Positions 27,576 to 36,250 of a stretch of 64,000 bases of DNA are shown here, piece by piece. The notes under the pieces were generated by a model. It did not search any database, was not told the DNA's origin, and was given only the letters and a program-made list of their open reading frames with translations. Both the position numbers and the translations under genes were made by a program. Positions within the stretch are counted from its first letter, which is position 1. Every line of letters starts with the position of its first letter. Source of the stretch: Echinicola salinicaeni (lineage in GTDB: Bacteria; Bacteroidota; Bacteroidia; Cytophagales; Cyclobacteriaceae). The stretch spans positions 186,001 to 250,000 of the forward strand of contig NZ_JACODZ010000009.1 of assembly GCF_014280965.1 (NCBI RefSeq), written 5' to 3'.

Positions 27576-29678
27576 TCAAGTTAATTGTTCGTTGAATGGC
27601 ATTTTACGAATTCTTTTTCCGGTTGCAGCAAAAATAGCATTGGACAATGCAGCGGCTACTGGAGGAAGAGCAGGTTCTCCTAGTCCAGCTGGAGCCTCAT
27701 CAGAATCAACAAAGTCCACTTCAATATCGAGTGGTGCATCTTTCATTCTTAGAAATTTGTAAGCGTGAAAGTTGGTTTCTTCCACTGCACCATTTACAAA
27801 GGTAACCTTCGGGAACATGGCATGACAGATACCGTCTACGATGGCTCCCTGAACTTGGTTTTCAGCTCCGCTACGATTGATCACACGACCACAGTTGACC
27901 GCACAATAAACCTTAACTACCCTGGGTTTACCATTGACCAATTCAATGTCCACCACTTCTGCTACATAGGATCCAAAGGAATACCATGTAGAAAATCCTC
28001 TGAAAATACCCTTTGGCGTATTGCCCCAGTTGCTCATTTTTGCGACATGTTCGACAACGCCTTTGTATTTGTCAGGGTCATAGGATAAACGCCCAACTGG
28101 ATTAACTTTTGCCTTATCGAATATTTCCAGCCGAAAAGCTACAGGATCTTTTTTTAATTCAACACAAATCTCATCCATAAATGATTCGGCTACATAGGCT
28201 AGCGTACAAGCCCCAGGCGCTCTCCACCAACCAATAGGCGTGTTGCTTTCATAACCTTGCCCAATGCCTCGGTAATTATCCAGGGCTCCGGCCACATAGC
28301 TGTTTCCCCTTGCTCCACGCCCAATGGCCACTCCTGACTGGTACCAGCCTAAAAGTTCATTTTCAGAAAGTGTAGCTTGAAACCTGTACATTTCAGCTGG
28401 CCGATAAAAGTCATTTTGCATATCATCCTCCCTGGTCCATTGTACCTGTACTGGTGATTTGGCTGCTGCCGAAATCAAGGCTGCTTCAACACCGTTATCC
28501 GTCATCAATTTTCTTCCAAAACCACCACCTTGTCTTGGTGTCGCTACCTTAATGTTTTCTTCGGGTATGTTTAATTTCTTAGATACCTGGGCTCTCAATG
28601 AACCTGGTACCTGTGTGGGGCCGTATAATTCAACTTGATGCTCTTTTACATCCGCAAAGAAGTTAAGCGGCTCCATTTGGCCATGGGATAGGGTAGGGAT
28701 CTCATAAGTTACATCCAGCACTTTGCTGGCCTGACTCTTAGTAGTTTCAAAATCACCGTCATTTCTGGCTGGTTCCACATTTTCATCCATGACCATTTTT
28801 TCAAATGAGGCAAAATGTGCTGAGGAACTTTCCAGTTTTTCAGCTGCTTCCCATTCTATTATTAGAGCGTCACGGCCTTTCTTGGCTGACCAAGTAGAAG
28901 TAGCCAGTACAGCAACAGAATTTTCTAGTTTGATGACCTTTTTCACCCCATTCACCTTAAGTGTCTCGGCATCGTCCACTGATTTTAATTTTTTTCCATA
29001 GGCCGGTGGGCGGGAAACCATGGCGAACAACATTCCTTCTCGACGAGTATCTATGCCAAATAGAGCTTGTCCCGAGGTTATTTTTGATGCATCTACATCA
29101 TTGACCCTTGTTCCAATGATTTTGAAATCCTTAGGGTCCTTTAGTTTCGGAGAGCTTGGGATTGCTAGCTCGGCAGCTTTGGAAGCAAGCATACCATAAT
29201 TAAGCGATTTACCGGTAGGTGAATGTTTGATTTTGCCATTTTCAGCATAACATTCCGAAACGGGCACTCCCCAAGTTTGTGCAGCAGCAGTGGTCAACAT
29301 TTCCCGCGCAGTGGCACCGACAATCCGTAATTCATTAAATCTTCCTCTGATGGAACCGCTTCCTCCTACACTTTGTCTACCAAACTCATCTTTCAAAGGA
29401 GCAAATTCTACCTTGACATCTCGCCAGTTTATTCCCAACTCTTCAGCAATGATCATGGGGAGCGATGTTTTGACGCCTTGCCCTATCTCTGGATTGGGCG
29501 CCATTATTACTACCTTCCCATCCGAATTTAAAGAGATATAAGCATTGGGCGAGAAAAGGTTTTCCCCTGTCTGTTTTAGGTTTGCATTAGCGTTTAAAAA
29601 AGAAAAACTCAAAAGCATTCCTCCACCAGAAATGGCTGAGACTTTCATGAAATTTCTTCTTGATATTGTAGATTTCAT
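27576..29678 (-). CDS. Molybdenum hydroxylase, molybdopterin-binding subunit (xanthine dehydrogenase / IorB type)
   Basis: This is a 700-residue Tat-exported subunit. I start at 29678 because it gives a twin-arginine signal at once (MKSTISRRNFMKVSAISGGG) and leaves a 7-bp gap to the Fe-S subunit gene; a longer frame would overlap that gene. Family features are MAPNPEIGQGVKTSLPMI, QSVGGSGSIRG, PRQGGGFGRKLMTDNG, QVQWTREDDM, GWWRAPGACTLAYVAESFMD and the C-terminal GLGEPALPP, which carries the catalytic Glu of Mo hydroxylases. The order and small Fe-S partner match isoquinoline 1-oxidoreductase or aldehyde-oxidising enzymes. The substrate cannot be read from sequence. It needs molybdopterin, and the moaE-like gene is the neighbour. 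Confidence 0.92.
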   Translation of the reverse strand: MKSTISRRNFMKVSAISGGGMLLSFSFLNANANLKQTGENLFSPNAYISLNSDGKVVIMAPNPEIGQGVKTSLPMIIAEELGINWRDVKVEFAPLKDEFGRQSVGGSGSIRGRFNELRIVGATAREMLTTAAAQTWGVPVSECYAENGKIKHSPTGKSLNYGMLASKAAELAIPSSPKLKDPKDFKIIGTRVNDVDASKITSGQALFGIDTRREGMLFAMVSRPPAYGKKLKSVDDAETLKVNGVKKVIKLENSVAVLATSTWSAKKGRDALIIEWEAAEKLESSSAHFASFEKMVMDENVEPARNDGDFETTKSQASKVLDVTYEIPTLSHGQMEPLNFFADVKEHQVELYGPTQVPGSLRAQVSKKLNIPEENIKVATPRQGGGFGRKLMTDNGVEAALISAAAKSPVQVQWTREDDMQNDFYRPAEMYRFQATLSENELLGWYQSGVAIGRGARGNSYVAGALDNYRGIGQGYESNTPIGWWRAPGACTLAYVAESFMDEICVELKKDPVAFRLEIFDKAKVNPVGRLSYDPDKYKGVVEHVAKMSNWGNTPKGIFRGFSTWYSFGSYVAEVVDIELVNGKPRVVKVYCAVNCGRVINRSGAENQVQGAIVDGICHAMFPKVTFVNGAVEETNFHAYKFLRMKDAPLDIEVDFVDSDEAPAGLGEPALPPVAAALSNAIFAATGKRIRKMPFNEQLT

Positions 29679-29685
29679 ATTAGTT

Positions 29686-30141
29686 CTATATTTTTTCTGA
29701 TGCAGAATGAATCGCTTTTCTAATCCTAACATGTGTACCACATCGGCAGATATTGGTCATTGATCGATCGATGTCTTCATCGCTGGGTGTAGGATTTCTG
29801 GATAATAATGCAGCAGCGGCCATTATTTGACCTGCCTGACAATAACCACATTGGGAAACATCATTTTCTTCCCACGCTATTTGTAGGGGATGATCTCCGG
29901 TTTTGCTTAGCCCTTCAATGGTCACTATTTCGTTATCTGAAACAGCGGAAATGGGCAAGACACATGATCTGATGGCATTCCCATTCATGTGAACTGTGCA
30001 TGCACCACATTGGGCCACGCCACATCCGAATTTAGTTCCCAGGAGATTCAGGTGATCACGTAAGACCCACAGTAATGGTGTATCTTCATCCACTTCTGCA
30101 GTCATTGTTTGGCCATTTACTGATAGTGTATATTTTGGCAT
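29686..30141 (-). CDS. (2Fe-2S)-binding subunit of the molybdenum hydroxylase
   Basis: This 151-residue protein has an N-terminal plant-type ferredoxin domain with Cys in [18 protein letters not shown] and IRSCVLP, followed by the [2Fe-2S]-binding four-helix domain with [14 protein letters not shown] and [14 protein letters not shown]. It passes electrons from the Mo subunit encoded 7 bp downstream. There is no signal peptide, so it is presumably exported by hitch-hiking on the Tat-signalled large subunit (inference from the known behaviour of such pairs). First gene of a two-gene operon; no cytochrome c gene follows. Confidence 0.94.
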   Translation of the reverse strand: MPKYTLSVNGQTMTAEVDEDTPLLWVLRDHLNLLGTKFGCGVAQCGACTVHMNGNAIRSCVLPISAVSDNEIVTIEGLSKTGDHPLQIAWEENDVSQCGYCQAGQIMAAAALLSRNPTPSDEDIDRSMTNICRCGTHVRIRKAIHSASEKI

Positions 30142-30592
30142 GATTTAAGATAGTATAGTGGTGAAATATAGTCTGTTAAATAATATATGTTTAAGTTAAA
30201 TTTTATGCCTAAGACTTAATAATAGTTTTCAAACTATAAATTAGAAATTTCAAATAAGCCTAAAAATTTTTAGTAGTATAAGGAGGCCGTATTATAAATT
30301 AAACGATTTTCTATTCAATATATCGAACAATTTTATAATTTATGGCTTGATTTAAGTTACGACTTTTTGAATAAAAGTAAACATTGATGGAGAGTTTTAT
30401 AGCTTAGAGTAGCTCGTAAAGCTTTTTATCTCAATGTTTAGATTTGAATAATATTTGAATTATGAATCAATTGTCTGGATGGATGATTGGGTAGGTCTTA
30501 AAAAGTATAAAAGATATAATTGATTCTTAATTTGAGCTAGTGGATTTTGGGGACATTTATCAATCATTCTATTAGCTGAAATGGATAATCAT

Positions 30593-30655
30593 GGACCAAG
30601 CCGAAAAGCTTGGGGAAAACAGTCTATTTTATCTTTGATATTCGCTATTTATTAA
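30593..30655. repeat. 63-bp direct repeat, left copy
   Basis: The segment starting GGACCAAGCCGAAAAGCT and ending CTATTTATTAA recurs at 30805-30867 with seven mismatches in 63 and no indels (about 89% identity). The two copies flank array B. Confidence 0.85.
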
Positions 30656-30729
30656 ATGCCGTTTATTTATGGATCCAGATTGCAAATCTGGACTAAGAAG
30701 AGAGTTTATGAACAAAAAAGAGGTGTAAA

Positions 30730-30806
30730 CCCAGCTTTACCCTAGCTTTACCCCAGCTTTGATACAGCTTTGCCCCAGCTTTGGTATTACTTTGGGGTAA
30801 GGTAGG
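30730..30806. repeat. 11-bp-period tandem array (array B)
   Basis: Seven units run in register: CCCAGCTTTAC, CCTAGCTTTAC, CCCAGCTTTGA, TACAGCTTTGC, CCCAGCTTTGG, TATTACTTTGG and the degenerate GGTAAGGTAGG. On the minus strand the units read AAAGCTGGGGT or similar, comparable to AAACACGGGAT of array C. Confidence 0.85.
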
Positions 30807-30867
30807 ACCAAGCCGAAAAGCTGTGGAAAAACGGTCTATTTTATTTTTGATCTTCCCTATTTATTAA
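30805..30867. repeat. 63-bp direct repeat, right copy
   Basis: This is the second copy of the repeat at 30593-30655, starting at the right end of array B. The spacing between copy starts is 212 bp. Confidence 0.85.
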
Positions 30868-31091
30868 CCATATATGGATAAAGATGAACATGGATATTTA
30901 TTTATAATACATCTGTGTTTACTTTTACGCAATTGACTGTCTAGGCAGGTATGTGAATTAAACTACGCTTAATCTGGCAAGGGTAAACAAAATTTAAGTT
31001 TGAAATTATTCACTCCCAGAAATATTTATTGATCCATAATCATATTTCAAAATAAAGGATAAAACCGTGTTCATTTTAAAAGTCTACATAT

Positions 31092-31118
31092 AAAAAAAGG
31101 TCGGAATAAATCCGACCT
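31092..31118 (-). terminator. Terminator of the tRNA gene
   Basis: On the minus strand an 8-bp stem, AGGTCGGA with TCCGACCT (31098-31105 and 31111-31118), is followed by a run of T (A run at 31092-31098 on the plus strand). It begins directly at the 3' end of the tRNA. Confidence 0.85.
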
Positions 31119-31195
31119 TGGTGGGCCCACCTGGGCTCGAACCAGGGACCCCTTGATTATGAGTCAAGTGCTCTAACCAGCTGAGCTATAGGCCC
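31119..31195 (-). tRNA. tRNA with anticodon CAU, probably tRNA-Ile2
   Basis: This is a full cloverleaf of 77 nt including an encoded CCA. The acceptor stem GGGCCTA pairs with TGGGCCC (one G-T pair), the D-arm stem is GCTC/GAGC, the anticodon stem CTTGA/TCAAG holds the loop CTCATAA, and the T-arm is CCTGG-TTCGAGC-CCAGG. The anticodon CAU could be elongator Met or lysidine-modified Ile. The C4-G69 and C5-G68 pairs and the Ile-like acceptor stem favour tRNA-Ile2 (inference from known TilS determinants). Confidence 0.9.
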
Positions 31196-31329
31196 GGAAA
31201 AGCATGTTTTAGAACGTTGTTCTATTGGATCCGATCAGCTATTCAATTCTCATTGCTTAGATGACTTTTTCCTTGCTTTTGGGAATGCAATGTTACATAT
31301 TTGATTTCAAAACAACAACAATTACCTGT

Positions 31330-31962
31330 ATGAAAATTGATAAAAATGTAGATTTTTTTGTCTTCGATCTCGGCGGGGTGATCATTGATTTGGATATCCC
31401 TTTTACCCTCAAGCAATTAGATGAAAGTTTAGTGAATGAAAAAAAATCGGCTAAAGAAAACTTTATGGCGCATCCTGTACACCATGCCTATGAAAAAGGG
31501 GAAATCGATGATGCTACTTTTAGAACTGAAATAAGAAATGTTTTCAAAAAGGACTGGACAGACCAACAAATAGATAATATTTGGAATGCGATGTTAGGTA
31601 AAATCCCTATGCATAAAATTGAGTTATTGAGAGCGCTTAGGAAAACACATCCAGTTTATATGCTTTCCAATACCAATGCTATCCATTTTAGAAGAGTGGA
31701 AGAAATTTTATTGGCAGATACAGGCGTTGGGAAATTTGAAGAGCTGTTTGACCACTTATTCCTGAGTTATGAAATGGGCTGTAGAAAACCTGATACCATT
31801 ATTTATGAAAAGGTATTGGAACATATTGGACAGCCTGGCGAAAAAGGGATCTTTTTTGATGACACAGCACCGAACCTTTTAGGTGCTGAAACAGTTGGCT
31901 TAAAAACATGTTATATTAATCACCCTAATGCTTTGATGGATTACTTCAATAATGTACAGTAA
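31330..31962 (+). CDS. HAD-superfamily hydrolase (YihX-like)
   Basis: This cytoplasmic protein is 210 residues from the ATG at 31330; the upstream in-frame ATG at 31261 would add 23 residues before the usual N-terminus. Motif I is FFVFDLGGVIIDLD, in which the second Asp of the usual DxD is replaced by Gly, as is common in this YihX-like branch. Motif II is the Ser in YMLSNTNAIH, motif III the Lys in CRKPDTIIYE and motif IV FFDDTAPNL. HAD enzymes here are mostly small phosphatases or phosphoglucomutase-like; the substrate is unknown. The last 11 bp overlap the site-2 protease gene, suggesting translational coupling. Confidence 0.88.
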   Translation: MKIDKNVDFFVFDLGGVIIDLDIPFTLKQLDESLVNEKKSAKENFMAHPVHHAYEKGEIDDATFRTEIRNVFKKDWTDQQIDNIWNAMLGKIPMHKIELLRALRKTHPVYMLSNTNAIHFRRVEEILLADTGVGKFEELFDHLFLSYEMGCRKPDTIIYEKVLEHIGQPGEKGIFFDDTAPNLLGAETVGLKTCYINHPNALMDYFNNVQ

Positions 31963-33058
31963 AAAAGAATATTTCCGGCACATATCCCTTTTTATCATCA
32001 CTTTTGTTTGTGCGACCTTAGCGGGAGGAGAGTGGCTATATGGCAGGTCCTTGATGAGTAGTGAAAATCCATTGACATGGCCGTATTTTATTAAATCTAT
32101 GGCCTTTTCCATCCCTTTCATAGGTATTCTATTGATACATGAATTAGGGCACTTATTTACCTCTATATACCATAAAGTAAAATCTTCATTGCCTTTTTTT
32201 ATACCTTTTTGGTTAGGTTTTATTGGTGCGCCTTCCATCGGTACCATGGGGGCCATCATAAAAATGAAATCTATGGTGAGCAGTAGGAAGAAATTCTTCG
32301 ATATAGGTGTGGCAGGTCCTTTGGCTGGATTTATTATTGCATTTGGGGTCTTGACTTATGGCTTTACGCATTTACCTGATTCAGACTATATCTATGAGAT
32401 TCATCCTGAATACCTCGAAGAGGATTATAATCCTGATGAAGCAGCGGCATTGACGATAGAATTGGGTGATAACTTGTTGTTTTGGACTATGGAAAAAGTG
32501 TTGGCAGATCCAGAGAAAATGCCTGATATGGGAGAATTGATACATTATCCCTATCTCTTTGCAGGTTATCTTGCCTTGTTTTTTACAGCCCTGAATTTGT
32601 TGCCTATTGGGCAGTTAGATGGTGGACATGTAATTTTTGGTTTATTCCCTAAGTCACACAAAAAGATCTCTTTGACATTTTATAGCTTATTTATGCTTTT
32701 TGCTGGCTTAGGAATCGTCAATCCCTTTATGGAAACGAGCTATCTTTTAATTGCCTTACCCCTTTATATAGGCTTTGTTTTTATCTGTTTTAGAAAAACC
32801 AGTTTAAGCCTTCAGTCAAAGTGGGCTTTGGTATTGAGCATTGTTATGCTACAATATTCAATCAGTTATTTCTATCCACATGCACAAGGCTATAATGGAT
32901 GGTTGTTATTTGGTTTTTTATTGGGAAGGGTATTGGGTATAGAACATCCTCCAGTTATTGATGGCAGCCCCTTAAACGGTCCTAGAAAGGCTTTGGCTTG
33001 GTTGGCTATATTGGTGTTTATTCTTTGTTTTACACCACAACCATTTCAAATCAGTTGA
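31952..33058 (+). CDS. Site-2 protease family (M50) membrane metalloprotease
   Basis: This 368-residue polytopic membrane protein has the zinc motif HELGH at residues 63-67 in a membrane helix and the third ligand in LPIGQLDGGH (Asp 223). GAPSIGTMGAIIKMKS and FDIGVAGPLAGFIIAFG lie between them, as in the FtsH-linked/SREBP-type M50 group. No PDZ domain is visible. Several hydrophobic helices follow to the C-terminus. Such proteases cut membrane-bound substrates inside the bilayer; the substrate here is unknown. It overlaps the HAD hydrolase gene by 11 bp. Confidence 0.9.
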   Translation: MYSKKEYFRHISLFIITFVCATLAGGEWLYGRSLMSSENPLTWPYFIKSMAFSIPFIGILLIHELGHLFTSIYHKVKSSLPFFIPFWLGFIGAPSIGTMGAIIKMKSMVSSRKKFFDIGVAGPLAGFIIAFGVLTYGFTHLPDSDYIYEIHPEYLEEDYNPDEAAALTIELGDNLLFWTMEKVLADPEKMPDMGELIHYPYLFAGYLALFFTALNLLPIGQLDGGHVIFGLFPKSHKKISLTFYSLFMLFAGLGIVNPFMETSYLLIALPLYIGFVFICFRKTSLSLQSKWALVLSIVMLQYSISYFYPHAQGYNGWLLFGFLLGRVLGIEHPPVIDGSPLNGPRKALAWLAILVFILCFTPQPFQIS

Positions 33059-33147
33059 TGCTTGCCATTTTCAATTTTCAAAAAACAGCCTATTAAGGAA
33101 TTATATTTAAAAAATGTAATTAGCCATTTGCTGGATAAGCTATGGAT

Positions 33148-33179
33148 AAAAAAAGAGTAGGGAATTAATCCCTACTCTT
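33148..33179 (-). terminator. Terminator overlapping the rhodanese stop codon
   Basis: A perfect 11-bp stem, AAGAGTAGGGA (33153-33163) with TCCCTACTCTT (33169-33179), has a 5-nt loop and runs into T on the minus strand. The rhodanese stop codon (33172-33174) is inside the stem. Confidence 0.8.
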
Positions 33180-33477
33180 CTTCTAATTCTCTAAAAGCCA
33201 AGATCCCTCCTAATACATTTCGGACTTTGGTATAGCCTTTTGTTTCCAAGAATTGCTTGGCATTGCCACTTCTGGCACCAGAACGGCAATGGACTACCAA
33301 TTCTTCATCTTTATATTTTTCGATCTCATCTAGAGAATGTGGTAATTGCGCCAAAGGAATATTTAGAGCACCTAAATTATCCTCTTCATATTCCCATTCT
33401 TCACGAACATCTAAAAAGGCAAATTTTTCATTTTTGTCTAACCTTTCCTTTAATTCTTCTACTGTAATGTCTTCCAT
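33172..33477 (-). CDS. Rhodanese-like domain protein
   Basis: This single-domain rhodanese has 101 residues and no signal peptide. AFLDVREEWEYEE is the conserved CH2A-type region, and the active-site loop VVHCRSGARS has the catalytic Cys at residue 64. LGGILAF near the C-terminus matches the family. It probably moves sulfane sulfur in the cytoplasm (PspE/GlpE-like). It lies 2 bp downstream of a T9SS-exported protein gene and ends in a hairpin terminator. Confidence 0.92.
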   Translation of the reverse strand: MEDITVEELKERLDKNEKFAFLDVREEWEYEEDNLGALNIPLAQLPHSLDEIEKYKDEELVVHCRSGARSGNAKQFLETKGYTKVRNVLGGILAFRELEEE

Positions 33478-33479
33478 AA

Positions 33480-35324
33480 TTATTTTACTAAAATTCTAAT
33501 TGTTTGGGTGGTGTTACCTTGCCAAGCTTTAATGAAGTACACTCCTTCTTGCTTGCTGACAAAATTAATGATTTTGCCATTTTCAGCAGGTACCACTGAA
33601 ATATTTATTTCCCTGCCGAATGCATCAAACATTTTGACAAGATCAAATTCTCCTTTTAGGTTAACCCTATTTTGGGTAGCAGGGTTCGGATAAGCTTCTA
33701 TTCTCGATCCCGGAAGTTCCTCTGGATCTATTTCAGGGGGCGTTACTTGAAGATGGGGGCGGATCATTAAGGATCCCTTTACCTCTGTATTTTCCTGCCA
33801 AATACCGTTGGTATTATAAAATACTTCCTCAGAAGTATCATTGGATTTATCTAATCCCACATGAATAAATTCATTGGTAAATTGGGCAAAACCAATATAA
33901 AAGACCCCATCCACTTGAATGGCTGTATCCAATTCAAACTTCGTAAATGCTTCTAGTGAATTCTTCGGCTGAATCAATACTTCCTTCGTGAACCTTGGGG
34001 GCTCTTCAGGATCGGACCATATCATTAAATCTACCGCGGTACCACTTTGGGCCGCATTGGTGAAGTTAATGCTGATGGCATTGATATAAGCAGTTTCAGA
34101 ACTTTCATATTTAACGGCTAGCATCCCTGATCTTTGGTTGATACCGGCTGCATAATCTACCGTTCCTCGATCATAAGCATAATAATCTCTAATTGGAATG
34201 GTGGTTTTGATCGTATCATTTAACCTGAAATCGACTGTTTCATGGTATAAAGTATCAGTACCTTGAATTTCATCAATCAGATAATTATCGCCAGAACTGA
34301 GATATACGACACTTTCCATATCAAAAGCTTCTTCTCTTTCTTCTATATCAAGATCTCCGGGAGGATCACTACTGAAATTCCTGCGCTCATTGGCTAAGGG
34401 AACCGGATTAAAAGGAGTATTGGCATTTAAGCTCATAATGAGCTCTTGACTTTCCTTTTCTCTGATTAAAACAGAATACTCCATTGCCCTAAAGCGGTCG
34501 TTCAAGTTATTGAACTGATTATTGATGCTCGACAATAGGGGGGCAGTGCTTGCATTAAGCTCATATAATGGGATGGCATTGTATTTCCCTAGAAAGTTAC
34601 TGTTTGCTTGTGTAAGTGCCCTATCTTGGTAATTAAGGTCATCTGGACTTCTTTTACTATTCAAATAGATATAATCAATCAACCAAGTGTCAAAGGGACC
34701 TGAAAACCTGCCTGAATTTTGGAATCTAAACTGGAAGCCATCATGAAAATAAATTGGATCTAAAAGTAGAATCTCCTGCTGAAAGTCTTGGGGCTCATCT
34801 CCACCATATTTTTCCCAAATAGTATTCCAATTACCTAAGGAATCCAAAAACAAAAGTTCAAGTTTGTCTGCTTCATCAGGCAATTCGGCATTTCCTCCCG
34901 CTTGCCAAAAAAAACTGAAATAAGTGCTGTTCTGCTCACTTTCCTCTAGGGTACTCAAGTCAATCAATTGAGAGCTTATACGGTCACAGATTCCTGAAAG
35001 TGTAATATCGGTACTATATGGTTGTCCATTGGATTTGGTACCATCCAGTAAAATTGTCCCTATGCTAGGGGCATCTATGGCCGCTCCCATACTGATATGG
35101 GTTCCTTGATTGATCCATTTATTGGTGTCTAGGGAACTTGAGGAAAAATCATCCCAAAACGGTAAAAGCAAAGGCTCTGCTTGAACCTTTGCACTAATAT
35201 TGTTTTCCATTGGCTTATGGTCAGCTCTATTTACTCCCAACTGCCTTAATTGTGCCTGTACCTGCTGGGTAAAAAGTGGCAGAAGTATCAAAAAGTAAAT
35301 CCCTATTTTGGCTTTTAAGCTCAT
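33480..35324 (-). CDS. T9SS type A sorting domain protein, function unknown
   Basis: This 614-residue secreted protein has an N-terminal signal (cleavage near QQVQA-Q) and a C-terminal type A sorting domain from about residue 540 (RIEAYPNPATQNRVNLKG, VKMFDAFGREI, GVYFIKAWQGN, TQTIRILVK). Export through the type IX system and surface attachment or release are therefore expected. The first part has a laminin-G/MAM-like look (LLPFWDDFSSSSLDTNKWIN, IDAPSIGTILLDGT, LSGICDRISSQLIDLS, FDTWLIDYIYLNS), suggesting jelly-roll domains. No catalytic motif was recognised. Its start codon overlaps the stop of the PASTA gene by 1 bp. Confidence 0.85.
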   Translation of the reverse strand: MSLKAKIGIYFLILLPLFTQQVQAQLRQLGVNRADHKPMENNISAKVQAEPLLLPFWDDFSSSSLDTNKWINQGTHISMGAAIDAPSIGTILLDGTKSNGQPYSTDITLSGICDRISSQLIDLSTLEESEQNSTYFSFFWQAGGNAELPDEADKLELLFLDSLGNWNTIWEKYGGDEPQDFQQEILLLDPIYFHDGFQFRFQNSGRFSGPFDTWLIDYIYLNSKRSPDDLNYQDRALTQANSNFLGKYNAIPLYELNASTAPLLSSINNQFNNLNDRFRAMEYSVLIREKESQELIMSLNANTPFNPVPLANERRNFSSDPPGDLDIEEREEAFDMESVVYLSSGDNYLIDEIQGTDTLYHETVDFRLNDTIKTTIPIRDYYAYDRGTVDYAAGINQRSGMLAVKYESSETAYINAISINFTNAAQSGTAVDLMIWSDPEEPPRFTKEVLIQPKNSLEAFTKFELDTAIQVDGVFYIGFAQFTNEFIHVGLDKSNDTSEEVFYNTNGIWQENTEVKGSLMIRPHLQVTPPEIDPEELPGSRIEAYPNPATQNRVNLKGEFDLVKMFDAFGREINISVVPAENGKIINFVSKQEGVYFIKAWQGNTTQTIRILVK

Positions 35325-36097
35325 TAAAAATTATCTTGATTTTCTAATTCGGAAATCCAAACGTCAATTAGTTCTCCTGTTTTAGCCTCTATACCTGATG
35401 GTGGTAGTTGTTTGATTATAGTTCCTTTAGGCACAGTATCAGTGGATACATAATTGATTCTACCCAATCTAAGCCCAGAACCTACTACCAGAAATTCTGC
35501 ATCTGCCTCTTCCATGCCCACAAGGTTGGGAATAGCCAATGTCTGTTTGCCCAGTCCATCACCCACAACAAGGTCAATTTGGGAACCTTTTGGAATCTCA
35601 AAGCCTTCTTTGATGGTTCTTCCTCTATATTTCTGATCCAGTACGACATTTTGGCCAATATCTGGAACATAAATGATTTCGCCCCTTTCCAAGCCATAAA
35701 TAGCCAACACTTCCTGCGCATTTTTTATCAAACTGTTTACCAGATTAGGCATTTTAATCATAGGGGCATTTTCAGCATTTAAGGTAATATAAATTTTTCT
35801 ACCTTGTTTTACCTTTGTGCCCGGTCTTGGGTTTTGCTTTAATACGGAGAGTGGTTGGGCATCTGCTACAAAACCACTATCAGCTGATATTTCATACCTT
35901 AAATCACGAGAAGACAAATAGTCTTCAATTTCATCATAATGAAAGCTTTCCAAGTCGGGGACAGTTACTGTCTCTCCATGATTGGTGTATCCCGGTAAGT
36001 ATACCTCAAAAAAGAAAAATAATAAGGCAAATAATAATCCCAGAATAATGATAAGATGGGTTAAGATTTTTTTTGTGCCTGCTTTGAAACTACTCAT
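35324..36097 (-). CDS. PASTA domain membrane protein
   Basis: This 257-residue protein has one N-terminal membrane helix (about residues 12-32, LIIILGLLFALLFFFFEVYL) followed by three PASTA units (about 38-105, 107-180, 182-252), each with the typical VPDLESF, MPNLVNSLIKNAQ and IPNLVGMEEADAEF openings and the Q-x-P-x-x-G motif (KQNPRPGTKV, KQLPPSGIEAK). PASTA domains in other bacteria bind muropeptides and are usually attached to kinases or penicillin-binding proteins. Here they stand alone, as is seen in Bacteroidota. The likely location is the periplasm, anchored to the inner membrane. It is the first gene of a run with the T9SS protein and rhodanese. Confidence 0.9.
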   Translation of the reverse strand: MSSFKAGTKKILTHLIIILGLLFALLFFFFEVYLPGYTNHGETVTVPDLESFHYDEIEDYLSSRDLRYEISADSGFVADAQPLSVLKQNPRPGTKVKQGRKIYITLNAENAPMIKMPNLVNSLIKNAQEVLAIYGLERGEIIYVPDIGQNVVLDQKYRGRTIKEGFEIPKGSQIDLVVGDGLGKQTLAIPNLVGMEEADAEFLVVGSGLRLGRINYVSTDTVPKGTIIKQLPPSGIEAKTGELIDVWISELENQDNF

Positions 36098-36250
36098 TGA
36101 TGAAAATTTGGTTATAATCCCCCGTAAAGGTAATTTTAATTTTGTCTTCTTAGAATGATTTTTTCTATAAATCGTTTACATCACCATAATAAACGTGCCA
36201 ATAATTGTTAAAAACCTTTAATGCTATTAATCGCCCTATACAAAACCCAA

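Larger units (their letters stand above)
30142..31091. other. Long non-coding region with array and direct repeats
   Basis: This is about 950 bp between the Mo-hydroxylase operon and the tRNA gene. Features seen are the 63-bp direct repeats at 30593-30655 and 30805-30867 and the 11-bp array between them. The rest (30142-30592 and 30868-31091) is AT-rich with no credible ORF or RNA gene recognised. Confidence 0.6.

Noticed and set aside
29679-29741. Longer N-terminus for the Mo-hydroxylase large subunit
   Set aside because: It would overlap the Fe-S subunit gene and put 21 residues before the twin-arginine signal.
30730-30806. Array B as a CRISPR array
   Set aside because: The units are 11 bp and directly adjacent with no spacers, and no cas gene is in the window.
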